From the NCBI GenBank assembly GCA_021155195.1, contig JAJNPV010000052.1, forward strand, positions 1 to 59,400: DNA of 59,400 nt, in the 5' to 3' direction. The notes below the pieces were generated by a model that was given only the letters and a program-made list of their open reading frames with translations, did not search any database and was not told the DNA's origin. Made by a program: the position numbers and the translations under genes. This DNA is from Ohtaekwangia sp. (lineage in GTDB: Bacteria; Bacteroidota; Bacteroidia; Cytophagales; Cyclobacteriaceae). This document shows, in pieces, positions 16,951-25,878 of this stretch. Position 1 is the first letter of the stretch. Every line of letters begins with the position of its first letter.

Positions 16951-17424
16951 ATGAAAAAGAAACAAACCTACCGACCCCCGACTGCTAACAAAAAGAAGAG
17001 GTTCAAATGGAATGAAATCTTCGTCACAGCTTTTGCCATTGTCATGATTGGGGGTTGGTTTGTGTGGTTGGCGGTGCATACCTACCGGCAGGAAAAACAA
17101 GAAAGTGAAATGAAGCAACAGTATCAGTCTTCTCTTCCGGTACCTGGAACGGCAGTTGATCATAAGTTAGTATGCATGGTTAACAACACGTACATGGGTG
17201 TTGATCAAATTCCAGTGATGGTGTTGGACAAGACGTATTACGGATGTTGTCCGAAATGTGTACGCGACCTTAATACGGATGAGTCCACCCGGATAGCCGT
17301 AGATCCTTACAGTCATGTGTCAGTGGATAAGGCGCTTTCATTTATAACGGTGAATCCCGATAAGTCAGGCGCAATTTTATATTTCGAATCAGAACAAAAC
17401 GCTAAAAAATATCTAAAGAAATGA
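16951..17424 (+). CDS. Membrane-anchored TRASH/YHS-like metal-binding protein
   Basis: A 157-residue protein starting at ATG 16951; a TTG start at 16915 is possible but adds nothing recognisable. A basic N-terminus and one transmembrane helix (about residues 20-43) precede a periplasmic domain. That domain has LVCMVNNTYMG and TYYGCCPKCVRDL, a Cys layout like TRASH/YHS domains that bind Cu or other soft metals. The last 4 bases overlap the start of the multicopper oxidase (ATGA), which indicates translational coupling and perhaps copper delivery to that enzyme. Confidence 0.65.
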   Translation: MKKKQTYRPPTANKKKRFKWNEIFVTAFAIVMIGGWFVWLAVHTYRQEKQESEMKQQYQSSLPVPGTAVDHKLVCMVNNTYMGVDQIPVMVLDKTYYGCCPKCVRDLNTDESTRIAVDPYSHVSVDKALSFITVNPDKSGAILYFESEQNAKKYLKK

Positions 17425-18908
17425 AACGTAGAGAATTTGTAAAACTTTCAGGAGTAGCAGCCGCCTCCGCGATCATGATTCCTCCTGCACTGCAAAGTTG
17501 TATGGACAATATGAACATGAATATGAATATGGGGTCTAATGCAGTACCCGTTAAGCAAGGGACCTTCGCTACGCCCCTTTCTTTTCCCTCCGTGATGTCG
17601 AGTAATTTTACTATGAAGGCCAAAGGCAACACGGCAAGCCTTTTGAATAATCAAAATGCCTCCGTATTCGGATACGCTGATGGCATGTTAGGGCCAACCA
17701 TCAAAGTAGACACAGGCACAACGGTGGCAATACCTTTTCAAAATCTTCTTTCCGAGGAAACCAACATTCATTGGCATGGGCTATTGGTCCCTGCTAACAT
17801 GGACGGTCATCCCAAGGATGTGATCAACAGCGGTGGTAGTTTTGATTTTTCCCTCCCCATTAACCAACGGGCGGGCACCTATTGGTATCATCCTCACCCG
17901 CACGGAAAGACTGCCAGACAGGTATTCACCGGGCTCGCTGGTTTTTTTATTGCCAATGATGCAGAAGAGCAGGCACTAAACCTTCCTTCTGGTGACCGTG
18001 AACTTTTGTTGGTCATCCAGGATAAGCGCATCGAAAATGGTCAACTGAATTATTCACCCTCTATGGATGAAATTATGACAGGCTATACCGGTGAATATGT
18101 TTTAGTAAACGGTATTTATGCGCCCTTCCACAATGTTTCCACTCAGTATTACAGGATGCGAATTTTGAATGGTTCAACAGCCAGGGTGTATAACATTAGT
18201 TTGACCGATAACCTGGGTTTTGAGGTAATCGGTTCTGATGGTGGTTTGTTAGCTCAGCCTGTTTCTGTCAATTCCTTATTGCTAGGTCCGGGCGAGCGAG
18301 CTGATATTTTAGTGAGCTTTAAAAATTTGGCAGTTGGAAAGGAAATTTATCTGCTGAATAAAACTTTCGATGGTGGGGCACAAGGCCAGCAGGAATTCAG
18401 GATCATGAAGTTTACAGTGAATCAACAGGTGAGTGACTCATTCTCCACACCCTCTCAACTCTCTGTGATCACACCGCTGACAGAAGCTTCAGCATCCAAA
18501 ACACGTTCGATGAAAATCAAAGGGATGATGGAAGGCATGAATGGTAATATGGGGGGAAACATGGGAAGTGGCATGCACACCATTAACGATAAAATCTATG
18601 AACTCAGCCGGATTGACGAAACGATTGATGCAGGAGCCACTGAAATCTGGGATTTTGATAACTCCGAAGGTGACGAAATTCACCCCATGCACATCCATGG
18701 TGTTCAATTCCAAATCCTATCCAGAACAGGAGGCAGAGGTTCATTGATTGCTTCGGAAAGAGGTTGGAAAGATACCGTACTCGTGATGCCCCGGGAAAAA
18801 GTAAGGGTCATCATGACATTCCCCCAAGATAAGGGAGTGTACGTATTTCACTGCCACAACCTTGAGCATGAAGATGATGGCATGATGTTGAATTATGAAA
18901 TTGTTTAA
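17421..18908 (+). CDS. Tat-type multicopper oxidase (CueO/CopA-like)
   Basis: A 495-residue enzyme with a twin-arginine signal (MKRREFVKLSG) followed by a short Met-rich stretch (MDNMNMNMNMG). The copper-site motifs are all present: NIHWHGL (residues 115-121), WYHPHPHG (155-162), HPMHIHG and FHCHNLEHEDDGMM near the C-terminus, the last supplying the type 1 His-Cys-His and axial Met. Such enzymes oxidise Cu(I) to the less toxic Cu(II) with O2. A Met-rich segment around residues 360-390 (MKIKGMMEGMNGNMG) probably helps bind Cu(I), as in CueO. Folding before Tat export is expected. Confidence 0.9.
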   Translation: MKRREFVKLSGVAAASAIMIPPALQSCMDNMNMNMNMGSNAVPVKQGTFATPLSFPSVMSSNFTMKAKGNTASLLNNQNASVFGYADGMLGPTIKVDTGTTVAIPFQNLLSEETNIHWHGLLVPANMDGHPKDVINSGGSFDFSLPINQRAGTYWYHPHPHGKTARQVFTGLAGFFIANDAEEQALNLPSGDRELLLVIQDKRIENGQLNYSPSMDEIMTGYTGEYVLVNGIYAPFHNVSTQYYRMRILNGSTARVYNISLTDNLGFEVIGSDGGLLAQPVSVNSLLLGPGERADILVSFKNLAVGKEIYLLNKTFDGGAQGQQEFRIMKFTVNQQVSDSFSTPSQLSVITPLTEASASKTRSMKIKGMMEGMNGNMGGNMGSGMHTINDKIYELSRIDETIDAGATEIWDFDNSEGDEIHPMHIHGVQFQILSRTGGRGSLIASERGWKDTVLVMPREKVRVIMTFPQDKGVYVFHCHNLEHEDDGMMLNYEIV

Positions 18909-18928
18909 TGAATTAAACCCATTTGCCA

Positions 18929-19507
18929 ATGAAAAATAGCATAATAATTACGAGTCTGATTCTCCTTGCAGGTTCGGCAGTTGCTCAGCACGATCATGGT
19001 GCGGGGCATACTAACGCGCCTACACACAGTAAAAAAGAAACCGTCCACTCGCACCGTGCAGTTCCTGAATTTCAAGTGCAACTACGTGGTGTGTTTACGA
19101 CCAGCCTCCAATTGAAAGATGCTCTTATATCTTCCGATGCTGTGAAGGCTACACTATCTGCTTCTGAAATTAAAAGCGCATTGTCTAAAGTAGATTTGGC
19201 TCTATTGAAAGATGAAGCCCTCATGGACTGGATGGGCTACCTGAAAATACTCAATGAGAATCTTGAGCGAATTGCAGGTTCTAATGACCTTGTACTACAA
19301 CGCCAGGCGTTCTCCTCTTTCAGCGATGCATTGTATAAGAGTTTGAAAGAATTTGGTGCCGGAGGCATCATGGTATATTATGCGCAATGTCCTATGGCAA
19401 ACAATAATTCGGGAGCATATTGGCTTAGTGATTCAAAAGAAATACGCAACCCTTATTTTGGCAGTGAAATGCTTACTTGCGGCAAGGTGAAAGAAACCAT
19501 TCAATAA
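18929..19507 (+). CDS. Secreted DUF3347 protein
   Basis: A 192-residue protein with a signal peptide (ending AVAQ), a His-rich start of the mature chain (HDHGAGH) and a DUF3347 domain. It ends YAQCPMANNNSGAYWLSDSKE and NPYFGSEMLTCG. It is the third DUF3347 copy in 6 kb. The ATG at 18929 is used; a TTG two codons earlier is in frame. It lies 20 bases downstream of the multicopper oxidase and probably acts with it in periplasmic copper handling. Confidence 0.85.
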   Translation: MKNSIIITSLILLAGSAVAQHDHGAGHTNAPTHSKKETVHSHRAVPEFQVQLRGVFTTSLQLKDALISSDAVKATLSASEIKSALSKVDLALLKDEALMDWMGYLKILNENLERIAGSNDLVLQRQAFSSFSDALYKSLKEFGAGGIMVYYAQCPMANNNSGAYWLSDSKEIRNPYFGSEMLTCGKVKETIQ

Positions 19508-19542
19508 ATGCAAATCCAGCAACAACTAAACAATCTAAATTT

Positions 19543-19998
19543 ATGAAAACGTTAAGTATCATTATTTTTCTTACTACAGTTACGTTCTCTTCCTGGGGTC
19601 AAAAGCCAAATGCGGATGATGTAGCCACCGTGATCTCAACGCTTGAGGCATACAAGAAAGCTATCGAAAAGCTTGATACTACCGGCACCGGAAAACTATT
19701 TGTGTCCAAATCAATCGTAATCGAATCGGGGAAAATAGAAGGCAGGTACCAGGATTATCTTGCACATCACCTGGGACCAGAACTCGGTGATTTTAAGTCT
19801 TTCGCCTTCAGCGATTATAAGGCTGATGTAACAGTAGATTTGCTATACGCTTTCGCCACCGAAACGTATAAGTACACCATCGTTTTAAAAAAGGACAATT
19901 CAGTCATTGAGCGTAAAGGTGTTGCAACTACTATCCTTAAAAAGGAAAATGGCACATGGAAAATATGGCAAACACATACTTCAGCGCGCAGACCATGA
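19543..19998 (+). CDS. Secreted NTF2-like (SnoaL/DUF4440-type) protein
   Basis: A 151-residue protein with a signal peptide ending SWGQ. It has an NTF2-like fold: helix VATVISTLEAYKKAIEKLD, a middle segment with YLAHHLGPELGDFKSF, and a C-terminal sheet with GVATTILKKENGTWKIWQTH. These folds hold many unrelated activities, so no reaction is assigned. Translation starts at ATG 19543; a longer in-frame start would overlap the previous gene. Its stop overlaps the next start (ATGA), so the two are coupled. Confidence 0.7.
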   Translation: MKTLSIIIFLTTVTFSSWGQKPNADDVATVISTLEAYKKAIEKLDTTGTGKLFVSKSIVIESGKIEGRYQDYLAHHLGPELGDFKSFAFSDYKADVTVDLLYAFATETYKYTIVLKKDNSVIERKGVATTILKKENGTWKIWQTHTSARRP

Positions 19999-20387
19999 GA
20001 TTGATGATGATTCTTTTGTTCTGCTTTACTGGACTCAAGACCACGGCACAAGAACAAGCCAGGGACATCGTGGGCCAATGGCTTACCGAGAAAGGTGAAG
20101 CTAAAGTTTCCATTTATATAGAGAGTGGATTGTACGTTGGAAAAATTATCTGGGTGAAAGATGATAGGGAAAATGCCAAGTTGAATACTCTTGTATTATC
20201 TGGTTTTAAATATGACTCCGAAACCCGCGAATGGAATGACGGTACAGTTTATGATCCAAGGCATGGCCACAAGGCTGATGGATATCTTGCATTAAAGGAC
20301 TCCAAAACTCTCAAAGTTGTCGGTTACAAGGCGTTCCGTTGGATCAGCGACACTGAATTATGGACGCGTATCGAACCGAACCCATAA
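19995..20387 (+). CDS. DUF2147 family secreted protein
   Basis: A 130-residue protein with a signal peptide (MRLMMILLFCFTGLKTTAQ). Its core is typical of DUF2147: DIVGQWLTEKGEAKVSIY, LVLSGFKY, WNDGTVYDP and a terminal FRWISDTELWTR. The DUF2147 family is a small lipocalin-like beta fold of unknown ligand. It starts with a 4-base overlap with the NTF2-like gene. No direct evidence ties it to copper except its position. Confidence 0.8.
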   Translation: MRLMMILLFCFTGLKTTAQEQARDIVGQWLTEKGEAKVSIYIESGLYVGKIIWVKDDRENAKLNTLVLSGFKYDSETREWNDGTVYDPRHGHKADGYLALKDSKTLKVVGYKAFRWISDTELWTRIEPNP

Positions 20388-20411
20388 AGCAACAAAAAAA
20401 CCACAAGTCGC

Positions 20412-21656
20412 ATGGAATTATTACCTGACATCATTAAATCTTACAAGTATGACCCGGCTTCGGTTTATAACACGTGGTTTATCGGCAACGAAGAGAGATT
20501 GAAAGCATTCCGGGCTATCAAACGAGGTGTGCTTCAAGTTATCGAAGATATTAAAACCGAAAAATTTGGAAATGATTTTAAGGGATCATCCCTCGAATTT
20601 GTCCTCAATGCCATCACCGAGCAAAAACAGGTATTTGAAGGTGCAGCACATCCGTTTTACTGGAAACCAAAAATGCGGATCCCGGATATTTACGAAAACC
20701 AAAACAACAAACGCGCCTTTGGCCAGTTCCTTGAAAACTGTTACAGTGCTACCAAGGAGGAACAAATTATTCGTGAAATTATTAAGCTTGATGCGCTTAA
20801 GATTAAGGGCCTGGGACCTGCCGTTGCCAGCATTTTATATTTTTTACACCCCACGCTCATGCCTCCATTTAACACAGCAATTGTAAATGGCTTCAATTAT
20901 TTATTTCGGGATAATAAAAAGTTGGGTAGTTGGACAGAGTACTTAAAAATGCGTGATGTGATTTTAAAATCAAACGAGGAAAACAAAAGCCAACTCTCCA
21001 ATGACCTGGGAGCTATTGCAGGACTACTGTATGAGGTTGGCATGCGTAATATTATTATCGAAGGACAGGTAATATCGGAAGACGAGAAAACCAAACTTTT
21101 GAAGCAGTATGACAAGCGCCACAAAGAGGTGTTGGACGAGAAACATGAAGAAGACCTTCATACCGAAATGCAATTCCATCTGCTGAAAATCGGCAAGGCG
21201 CTGGGCTACAACCCGATCTCGGCTAACAACGATAGAAGTAAATGTTACGGGGAGGTTAGCTTTTCATTCATCAGCCTTGATCAGTTTCCCGCGCTGAGTA
21301 TTGATAAAGATACGCTAAGCACTATACAATTGATCGATGTGATCTGGTTTGAAGAGGGCACCAATAAAGTAGTGTGTGCCTTCGAAGTTGAGAAAAGTAC
21401 CTCGATCTACTCAGGTATTCTTCGACTAAGTGACCTGGCCTTTTCGTTGCCGGATCACAGTTCATCTCTATTCATTATTATTCCTGACAAACGTGAAAAA
21501 GATGTTGTTCTCCAACTCAGCCGACCATCCATTAAGAAAAGTCAGGTTCATATAAAATATATCCTTTTTTCAGACTTACGGGAGCACTGTGATGCCCTCT
21601 GCAAGTTTGGAGACAGCCACATGATCTTAGAAAAAATAGCTAAAACAATTTCCTAA
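20412..21656 (+). CDS. Uncharacterised protein with HhH-like and PD-(D/E)XK nuclease-like regions
   Basis: A 414-residue soluble protein. The middle (about residues 127-160) has LKIKGLGPAVASILYFL, like a helix-hairpin-helix DNA-binding motif. The C-terminal part has LIDVIWFEE (D309) followed by CAFEVEKSTSIYSGILRLSDL (E325, E327, K328). This fits the D...ExE/K core of PD-(D/E)XK nucleases and the FEVEK-type restriction-enzyme domains. A DNA-cleaving or DNA-binding role is inferred; no partner methylase or defence gene is next to it. It stands among copper genes, 24 bases after the DUF2147 gene, and is odd company for them. It may be independent cargo. Confidence 0.55.
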   Translation: MELLPDIIKSYKYDPASVYNTWFIGNEERLKAFRAIKRGVLQVIEDIKTEKFGNDFKGSSLEFVLNAITEQKQVFEGAAHPFYWKPKMRIPDIYENQNNKRAFGQFLENCYSATKEEQIIREIIKLDALKIKGLGPAVASILYFLHPTLMPPFNTAIVNGFNYLFRDNKKLGSWTEYLKMRDVILKSNEENKSQLSNDLGAIAGLLYEVGMRNIIIEGQVISEDEKTKLLKQYDKRHKEVLDEKHEEDLHTEMQFHLLKIGKALGYNPISANNDRSKCYGEVSFSFISLDQFPALSIDKDTLSTIQLIDVIWFEEGTNKVVCAFEVEKSTSIYSGILRLSDLAFSLPDHSSSLFIIIPDKREKDVVLQLSRPSIKKSQVHIKYILFSDLREHCDALCKFGDSHMILEKIAKTIS

Positions 21657-21679
21657 AAACCTAAACTAACCTAACTACC

Positions 21680-22336
21680 ATGAAAACAATTATTGCAAGT
21701 ACGCTTGTGCTGCTCATAACAATTTCTTCCGGGTTTGGCCATGATGGAAAGAAGCACAAGAAGGATTCTGTTAAAACTGCCGACTCAATAGCCATGGCGC
21801 AACAGCATGTAGCCGGGGATACAATCCATCATCATGATGAAGGTATGGCACATGATGAAAAGAAAATAACAGCCGATCTTGCCGACTTCCCAACGCTGCA
21901 CCCCCTCATCGTGCATTTTGCCATTGTCTTGATTCTGGTAGCGGCAGGCATTCAATTGCTGAATCTGTATTTCATGAAGAAAGAAATTTCATGGATCATC
22001 GCGGCCATTCTTTTGGCAGGAGTATTGGCAGCCTGGTTTGCCAGTAAAAATTTTCACCCTCATACGCATGGTATCAGTGAGCACGCTCAACTTGTACTAG
22101 ATCAGCACGACAAGTGGGCTGACTGGACAATTAATTCAGGGATTGTTGCCCTCATCCTTCAAATTGCCAATCTTTTTCTTTTTAAAGACAAACGCTGGGC
22201 GTTTGGCGTTGTGATGATTGTATTAGCTGTATCCGCATACAGTGTGTCGCGTGCGGGGCACTATGGTTCTCAACTTGTTCACATTGAGGGAATCGGCCCG
22301 CAAGGCAAGTTTCTGGAGATGGAACATCATCACTAA
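21680..22336 (+). CDS. His-rich integral membrane protein (DUF2231-like)
   Basis: A 218-residue protein with a signal peptide (ending GFGH) and a His/Asp-rich periplasmic stretch (HDGKKHKK, IHHHDEGMAHDEKK). Four hydrophobic helices follow, the first starting LHPLIVHFAIVLILVAAGI, a hallmark of DUF2231. It ends FLEMEHHH. DUF2231 membrane proteins have no settled function. The His-rich segments and the copper neighbours suggest periplasmic metal sequestration near the membrane. Confidence 0.7.
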   Translation: MKTIIASTLVLLITISSGFGHDGKKHKKDSVKTADSIAMAQQHVAGDTIHHHDEGMAHDEKKITADLADFPTLHPLIVHFAIVLILVAAGIQLLNLYFMKKEISWIIAAILLAGVLAAWFASKNFHPHTHGISEHAQLVLDQHDKWADWTINSGIVALILQIANLFLFKDKRWAFGVVMIVLAVSAYSVSRAGHYGSQLVHIEGIGPQGKFLEMEHHH

Positions 22337-22374
22337 AACCTCAATCGACTAATTTAAACCTTAATCTTAGAACA

Positions 22375-22686
22375 ATGAAAAAATCAATTTTAACAATCTC
22401 CATCTTGATTTCGGGGCTTTTCGTTGGCTCACTACTCGTTACCGGCTGTGGCAATAAAAAAGAACAAAGCACGGAAGAACACGAACACGCAGTGGGTGAC
22501 ACTACCAGTCATCATCACGATGAAATGGAAATGGATTCCACGGAAATGCATCACATGGACTCCACACAGATGGCGTATGCCTGCCCCATGCATCCGGAAG
22601 TAACGGGTAAAGAAGGAGACAAGTGCTCGAAGTGCGGTATGAAGCTCGAACCGGTAAAAGAGCACAAAGACGATCATGAACATTAA
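22375..22686 (+). CDS. HMBD heavy-metal-binding lipoprotein
   Basis: A 103-residue lipoprotein (lipobox around LLVTGC, C25). The mature chain has a His/Met-rich linker (HHHDEMEMDSTEMHHMD). An HMBD domain follows, YACPMHPEVTG and DKCSKCGMKLEP. It is a free form of the domain fused to both adaptors and to the P-type ATPase in this window. A periplasmic copper-buffer role is probable. It overlaps the next gene by 11 bases, consistent with translational coupling to the multicopper oxidase. Confidence 0.8.
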   Translation: MKKSILTISILISGLFVGSLLVTGCGNKKEQSTEEHEHAVGDTTSHHHDEMEMDSTEMHHMDSTQMAYACPMHPEVTGKEGDKCSKCGMKLEPVKEHKDDHEH

Positions 22687-25021
22687 AAAACCGATTAATA
22701 GCGAACTTCTATTGTCCACGTTGGCTTGTGTGCTGCTTACCGTTGCAGCATACACGCCCTCGCTCGCCCAGCACAAAATGCATGATGCAAAGCCCGCAGC
22801 ATCAGGCAAACGTGTGGAGTACGATCTCTACATCGATAACCTGATGGTAAACTATACGGGCAAAGAAAAAATGGGTATGGCCATAAACGGGGGCATACCG
22901 GGGCCGGTGCTGCACTTCAACGAAGGCGATACGGCCATCATTCGTGTACACAACAAACTAAAGAACGAAGAAACATCCATTCATTGGCACGGACTGCTGC
23001 TGCCTAATGAAGAAGACGGGGTGCCTTACCTGACTACTGCACCCATTAAAGCAGGCCAGACACACACATTTAAGTTTCCACTCATCCAAACGGGAACATA
23101 CTGGTATCACTCGCACACTATGCTTCAGGAGCAATCCGGTATCTATGGCTCAATGGTCATTCATCCGCGTGGGTGGAATGAATCAGCAGATATGAAAGAG
23201 CACGTAATCATGCTTAGCGACTGGACAGATGAAAATCCTCACGAAGTGATGCGCAATTTGAAGCGCGGACTTGATTACTATGCCATCAGAAAAAATTCGG
23301 TTCAAAGCTGGGGCGAGGCTCTTGCAAAAGGATATTTGAAGGACCGCGCCAAAACCGAGTGGATGCGCATGCCCGCCATGGACGTTTCGGATGTCTACTA
23401 CAACCGCTTCTTCATCAACGGGAAATCGGAAAATGTTTTTGCTGATGTGAAGCCGGGCGATTCGCTGCGCCTGCGCATTATCAACGGCAGTGCATCCTCA
23501 TACCACTGGGTCCAATATGCCGGTGGCAAAATGAAAGTGGTGGCTGCCGATGGCATTGCCGTGCAGCCGGTTGAGGTGGATAAGATATTAGTGGCCATTG
23601 CCGAGACTTACGATGTAGAAATAAAAATCCCCGATGACGGCATGGCCTACGAATTCCGGGCGACCGCACAGGATATTTCCGGTTATGCCTCGCTTTACTT
23701 TGGAAACGGCATGAAGATGAATGCGACCACGTTGGCCAAACTCGACTACTTTGCTATGATGCGCGAAATGAACAACATGGGCAACATGGCTGGCATGGAC
23801 ATGAGTAATATGAAAGGAATGAAAATGGAGGGCGAACATAAAGGTCATGACATGGGCAATATGAAGATGGAGAACATGGACATGAAGAAGGACTCTTCTG
23901 TGAAAGACTTGCCCATGGACACTTCAATGATGGATATGAAAATGGATACTACATCCATGAAGGAAATGAATATGGACTCAACGATGACTATACCACAAGA
24001 CAACGCAATGAGCAACATGGATATGGCTAACATGAGCGATCAAGTCGAAGTCAGCTTAACTTACGACATGCTCCGCTCACCAACGCCAACGGTCTTAAAC
24101 GATAAACTGCCCTTGCGCGAAATCAAACTCAGCCTTACCGGCAACATGATTCGCTATGTGTGGTCGTTCGATAATAAAACCCTTTCACAATCTGACAAAA
24201 TAGCAATACGCAAAGGAGAAAATGTTCGAATGATTTTAGTGAACAACACCATGATGCGCCACCCGCTGCATTTGCATGGGCACTTTTTTCGTTTTCTCAA
24301 TGCGCAGGGCGATTACTCACCTATGAAACATACTTTTGACATAGGCCCGATGGAAACCGTTACGATTGAGTTCTATGCTAACGAGGAAAAAGACTGGTTC
24401 TTCCATTGCCACATTCTCTACCACATGATGGCAGGTATGGCGCGCGTGGTGAGCTATGAAAACTCGCCACCCAACACGCAACTTACTTCCAAAGATCAAA
24501 AGAAAGTTTTCAGGGAAGACCGGATGCTGTACTTCTGGGGTCAAACAAAAATTGCATCGGATGGTGTGTTTGGATTTGCCAATATTGTAGGAAATCGTGG
24601 AATTCTCGGCACTACTTATCGGGTGAGCTACAAGAATCAATACGAGTTTCAACCCGACTACCAACGATTCCTGGACAAGCGCCAGTTTCTTTCGATATAC
24701 GCGGGTGCCGACATTCGTAACACATTTCAACTTGTAGAAAATGGGATGCAGACTGACCGCAGGGTTGGCGTGTTGGGTGTGCGCTACTTGTTACCCATGT
24801 TTGTGCAATCTGAGTTACGCGTTGACCACCGGGGGAATGTTCGGTTTCAACTTTCGCGAAACGATATGCCTATTACTAAGCGATTAAGATTAAGCCTGGT
24901 GGGCAACTCAGATTGGGAGTACAACATTGATTTTGACTATAACATTGCCAAACGATTTTATATTCACGCGTCTTACGATTCGGACTATAAATATGGCGCT
25001 GGACTAACAATATTATGGTGA
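22676..25021 (+). CDS. copA: CopA-type multicopper oxidase fused to a C-terminal beta-barrel-like domain
   Basis: A 781-residue protein with a signal peptide (ending SLAQ). The oxidase motifs are SIHWHGL (about 102-108), YWYHSHTML (142-150), HPLHLHGHF (about 528) and WFFHCHILYHMMAGM (about 572), with the axial Met. A Met-rich insert at about residues 357-452 (MNNMGNMAGMDMSNMKGMKM and similar) would bind Cu(I). After about residue 608 there is no oxidase homology. Instead there are alternating aromatic/polar strands (LRLSLVGNSDWEYNIDFDYN, RFYIHASYDSDYKYGAGL) ending in a terminal Trp, as in outer-membrane barrels such as CopB. The family norm is about 600 residues, so this looks like a CopA-CopB fusion. 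Confidence 0.8.
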   Translation: MNIKKPINSELLLSTLACVLLTVAAYTPSLAQHKMHDAKPAASGKRVEYDLYIDNLMVNYTGKEKMGMAINGGIPGPVLHFNEGDTAIIRVHNKLKNEETSIHWHGLLLPNEEDGVPYLTTAPIKAGQTHTFKFPLIQTGTYWYHSHTMLQEQSGIYGSMVIHPRGWNESADMKEHVIMLSDWTDENPHEVMRNLKRGLDYYAIRKNSVQSWGEALAKGYLKDRAKTEWMRMPAMDVSDVYYNRFFINGKSENVFADVKPGDSLRLRIINGSASSYHWVQYAGGKMKVVAADGIAVQPVEVDKILVAIAETYDVEIKIPDDGMAYEFRATAQDISGYASLYFGNGMKMNATTLAKLDYFAMMREMNNMGNMAGMDMSNMKGMKMEGEHKGHDMGNMKMENMDMKKDSSVKDLPMDTSMMDMKMDTTSMKEMNMDSTMTIPQDNAMSNMDMANMSDQVEVSLTYDMLRSPTPTVLNDKLPLREIKLSLTGNMIRYVWSFDNKTLSQSDKIAIRKGENVRMILVNNTMMRHPLHLHGHFFRFLNAQGDYSPMKHTFDIGPMETVTIEFYANEEKDWFFHCHILYHMMAGMARVVSYENSPPNTQLTSKDQKKVFREDRMLYFWGQTKIASDGVFGFANIVGNRGILGTTYRVSYKNQYEFQPDYQRFLDKRQFLSIYAGADIRNTFQLVENGMQTDRRVGVLGVRYLLPMFVQSELRVDHRGNVRFQLSRNDMPITKRLRLSLVGNSDWEYNIDFDYNIAKRFYIHASYDSDYKYGAGLTILW

Positions 25022-25046
25022 TCCAACAAAGCAAATTCAAAATCGA

Positions 25047-25871
25047 ATGAAGAGGATACTTGTTCCAACCGATTTTTCTGCATGTGCGCAGGCAGCTGCG
25101 GACGTTGCCATTGCCATTGCAGTAAAAACCAACGCAGAGATTTATTTTCTGCACTTACATGCCCCTGAACCGTCAGGAGGACACATGGCCATGCATGGAG
25201 GTGGTTCTCATGAAGGGCACCAGCATCATGACTGTAGCGGTCCGGCAAGAGCCAGGCTTAATCAACTCGTAAAAGCGGCTGAGCAACAAGGCATTTCGGC
25301 CAAGCCGGCTTTGGTACTGGACGAAGATTGGAAGCAGGTTGAAAAGCATGCAGCTGCATTCTCTATCGATTTAATAGTAATGGGATCGCATGGCGTCTAC
25401 GGAATCAAGAGGATCCTTTTAGGCTCTCATGCTCTTCAGGTGATTCGTCATACGGATCTGCCGGTGTTGATCATAAAGGCATCCATTACCGATTTCAAAA
25501 TCCGGACAGTAGTTTTTGTCACAACCCTTGAAGAAAGAGAACTGGAAGCGCTTGCGTTACTGGATCAAGTTACATGCCCCTGGAATGCCGTTATTCATCT
25601 CCTGTATGTAAACAAGCCGTTGACATCCGAAGAAACCAATGTATCACTTGGTAAAATAAAACAACTCACCAAAGGATTAAAGAGCCCAGTCAAATTTTCC
25701 TTTTGCAACGAGGAAGCCGGGATTAAAAAAGTGGCAGTGGACTTAGATGCCGATTTGGTAGTATTGACTACACATGGCAAGAGCTCATTAATCCATGCTG
25801 TTTCATCCCGACTGGCAGAGAAGTTCGCAGGCGAGTATGAAAGGCCCGTGCTTATCATCAATACGAAATAA
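25047..25871 (+). CDS. Tandem universal stress protein with His-rich insertion
   Basis: A 274-residue protein with two UspA domains (about 1-146 and 150-274). The first has the start MKRILVPTDFSACAQAA and the nucleotide-binding loop MGSHGVYGIKRILLGSHALQ; the second ends LTTHGKSSLIHAVSSRLAEK. A short His/Met/Gly insertion (PSGGHMAMHGGGSHEGHQHH, then DC) lies in the first domain, around residues 44-65, where ordinary UspA proteins have no such stretch. USPs are cytoplasmic stress proteins, some ATP-binding. The insertion suggests a metal-binding variant within the copper cluster. Confidence 0.8.
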   Translation: MKRILVPTDFSACAQAAADVAIAIAVKTNAEIYFLHLHAPEPSGGHMAMHGGGSHEGHQHHDCSGPARARLNQLVKAAEQQGISAKPALVLDEDWKQVEKHAAAFSIDLIVMGSHGVYGIKRILLGSHALQVIRHTDLPVLIIKASITDFKIRTVVFVTTLEERELEALALLDQVTCPWNAVIHLLYVNKPLTSEETNVSLGKIKQLTKGLKSPVKFSFCNEEAGIKKVAVDLDADLVVLTTHGKSSLIHAVSSRLAEKFAGEYERPVLIINTK

Positions 25872-25878
25872 ACGCTCT

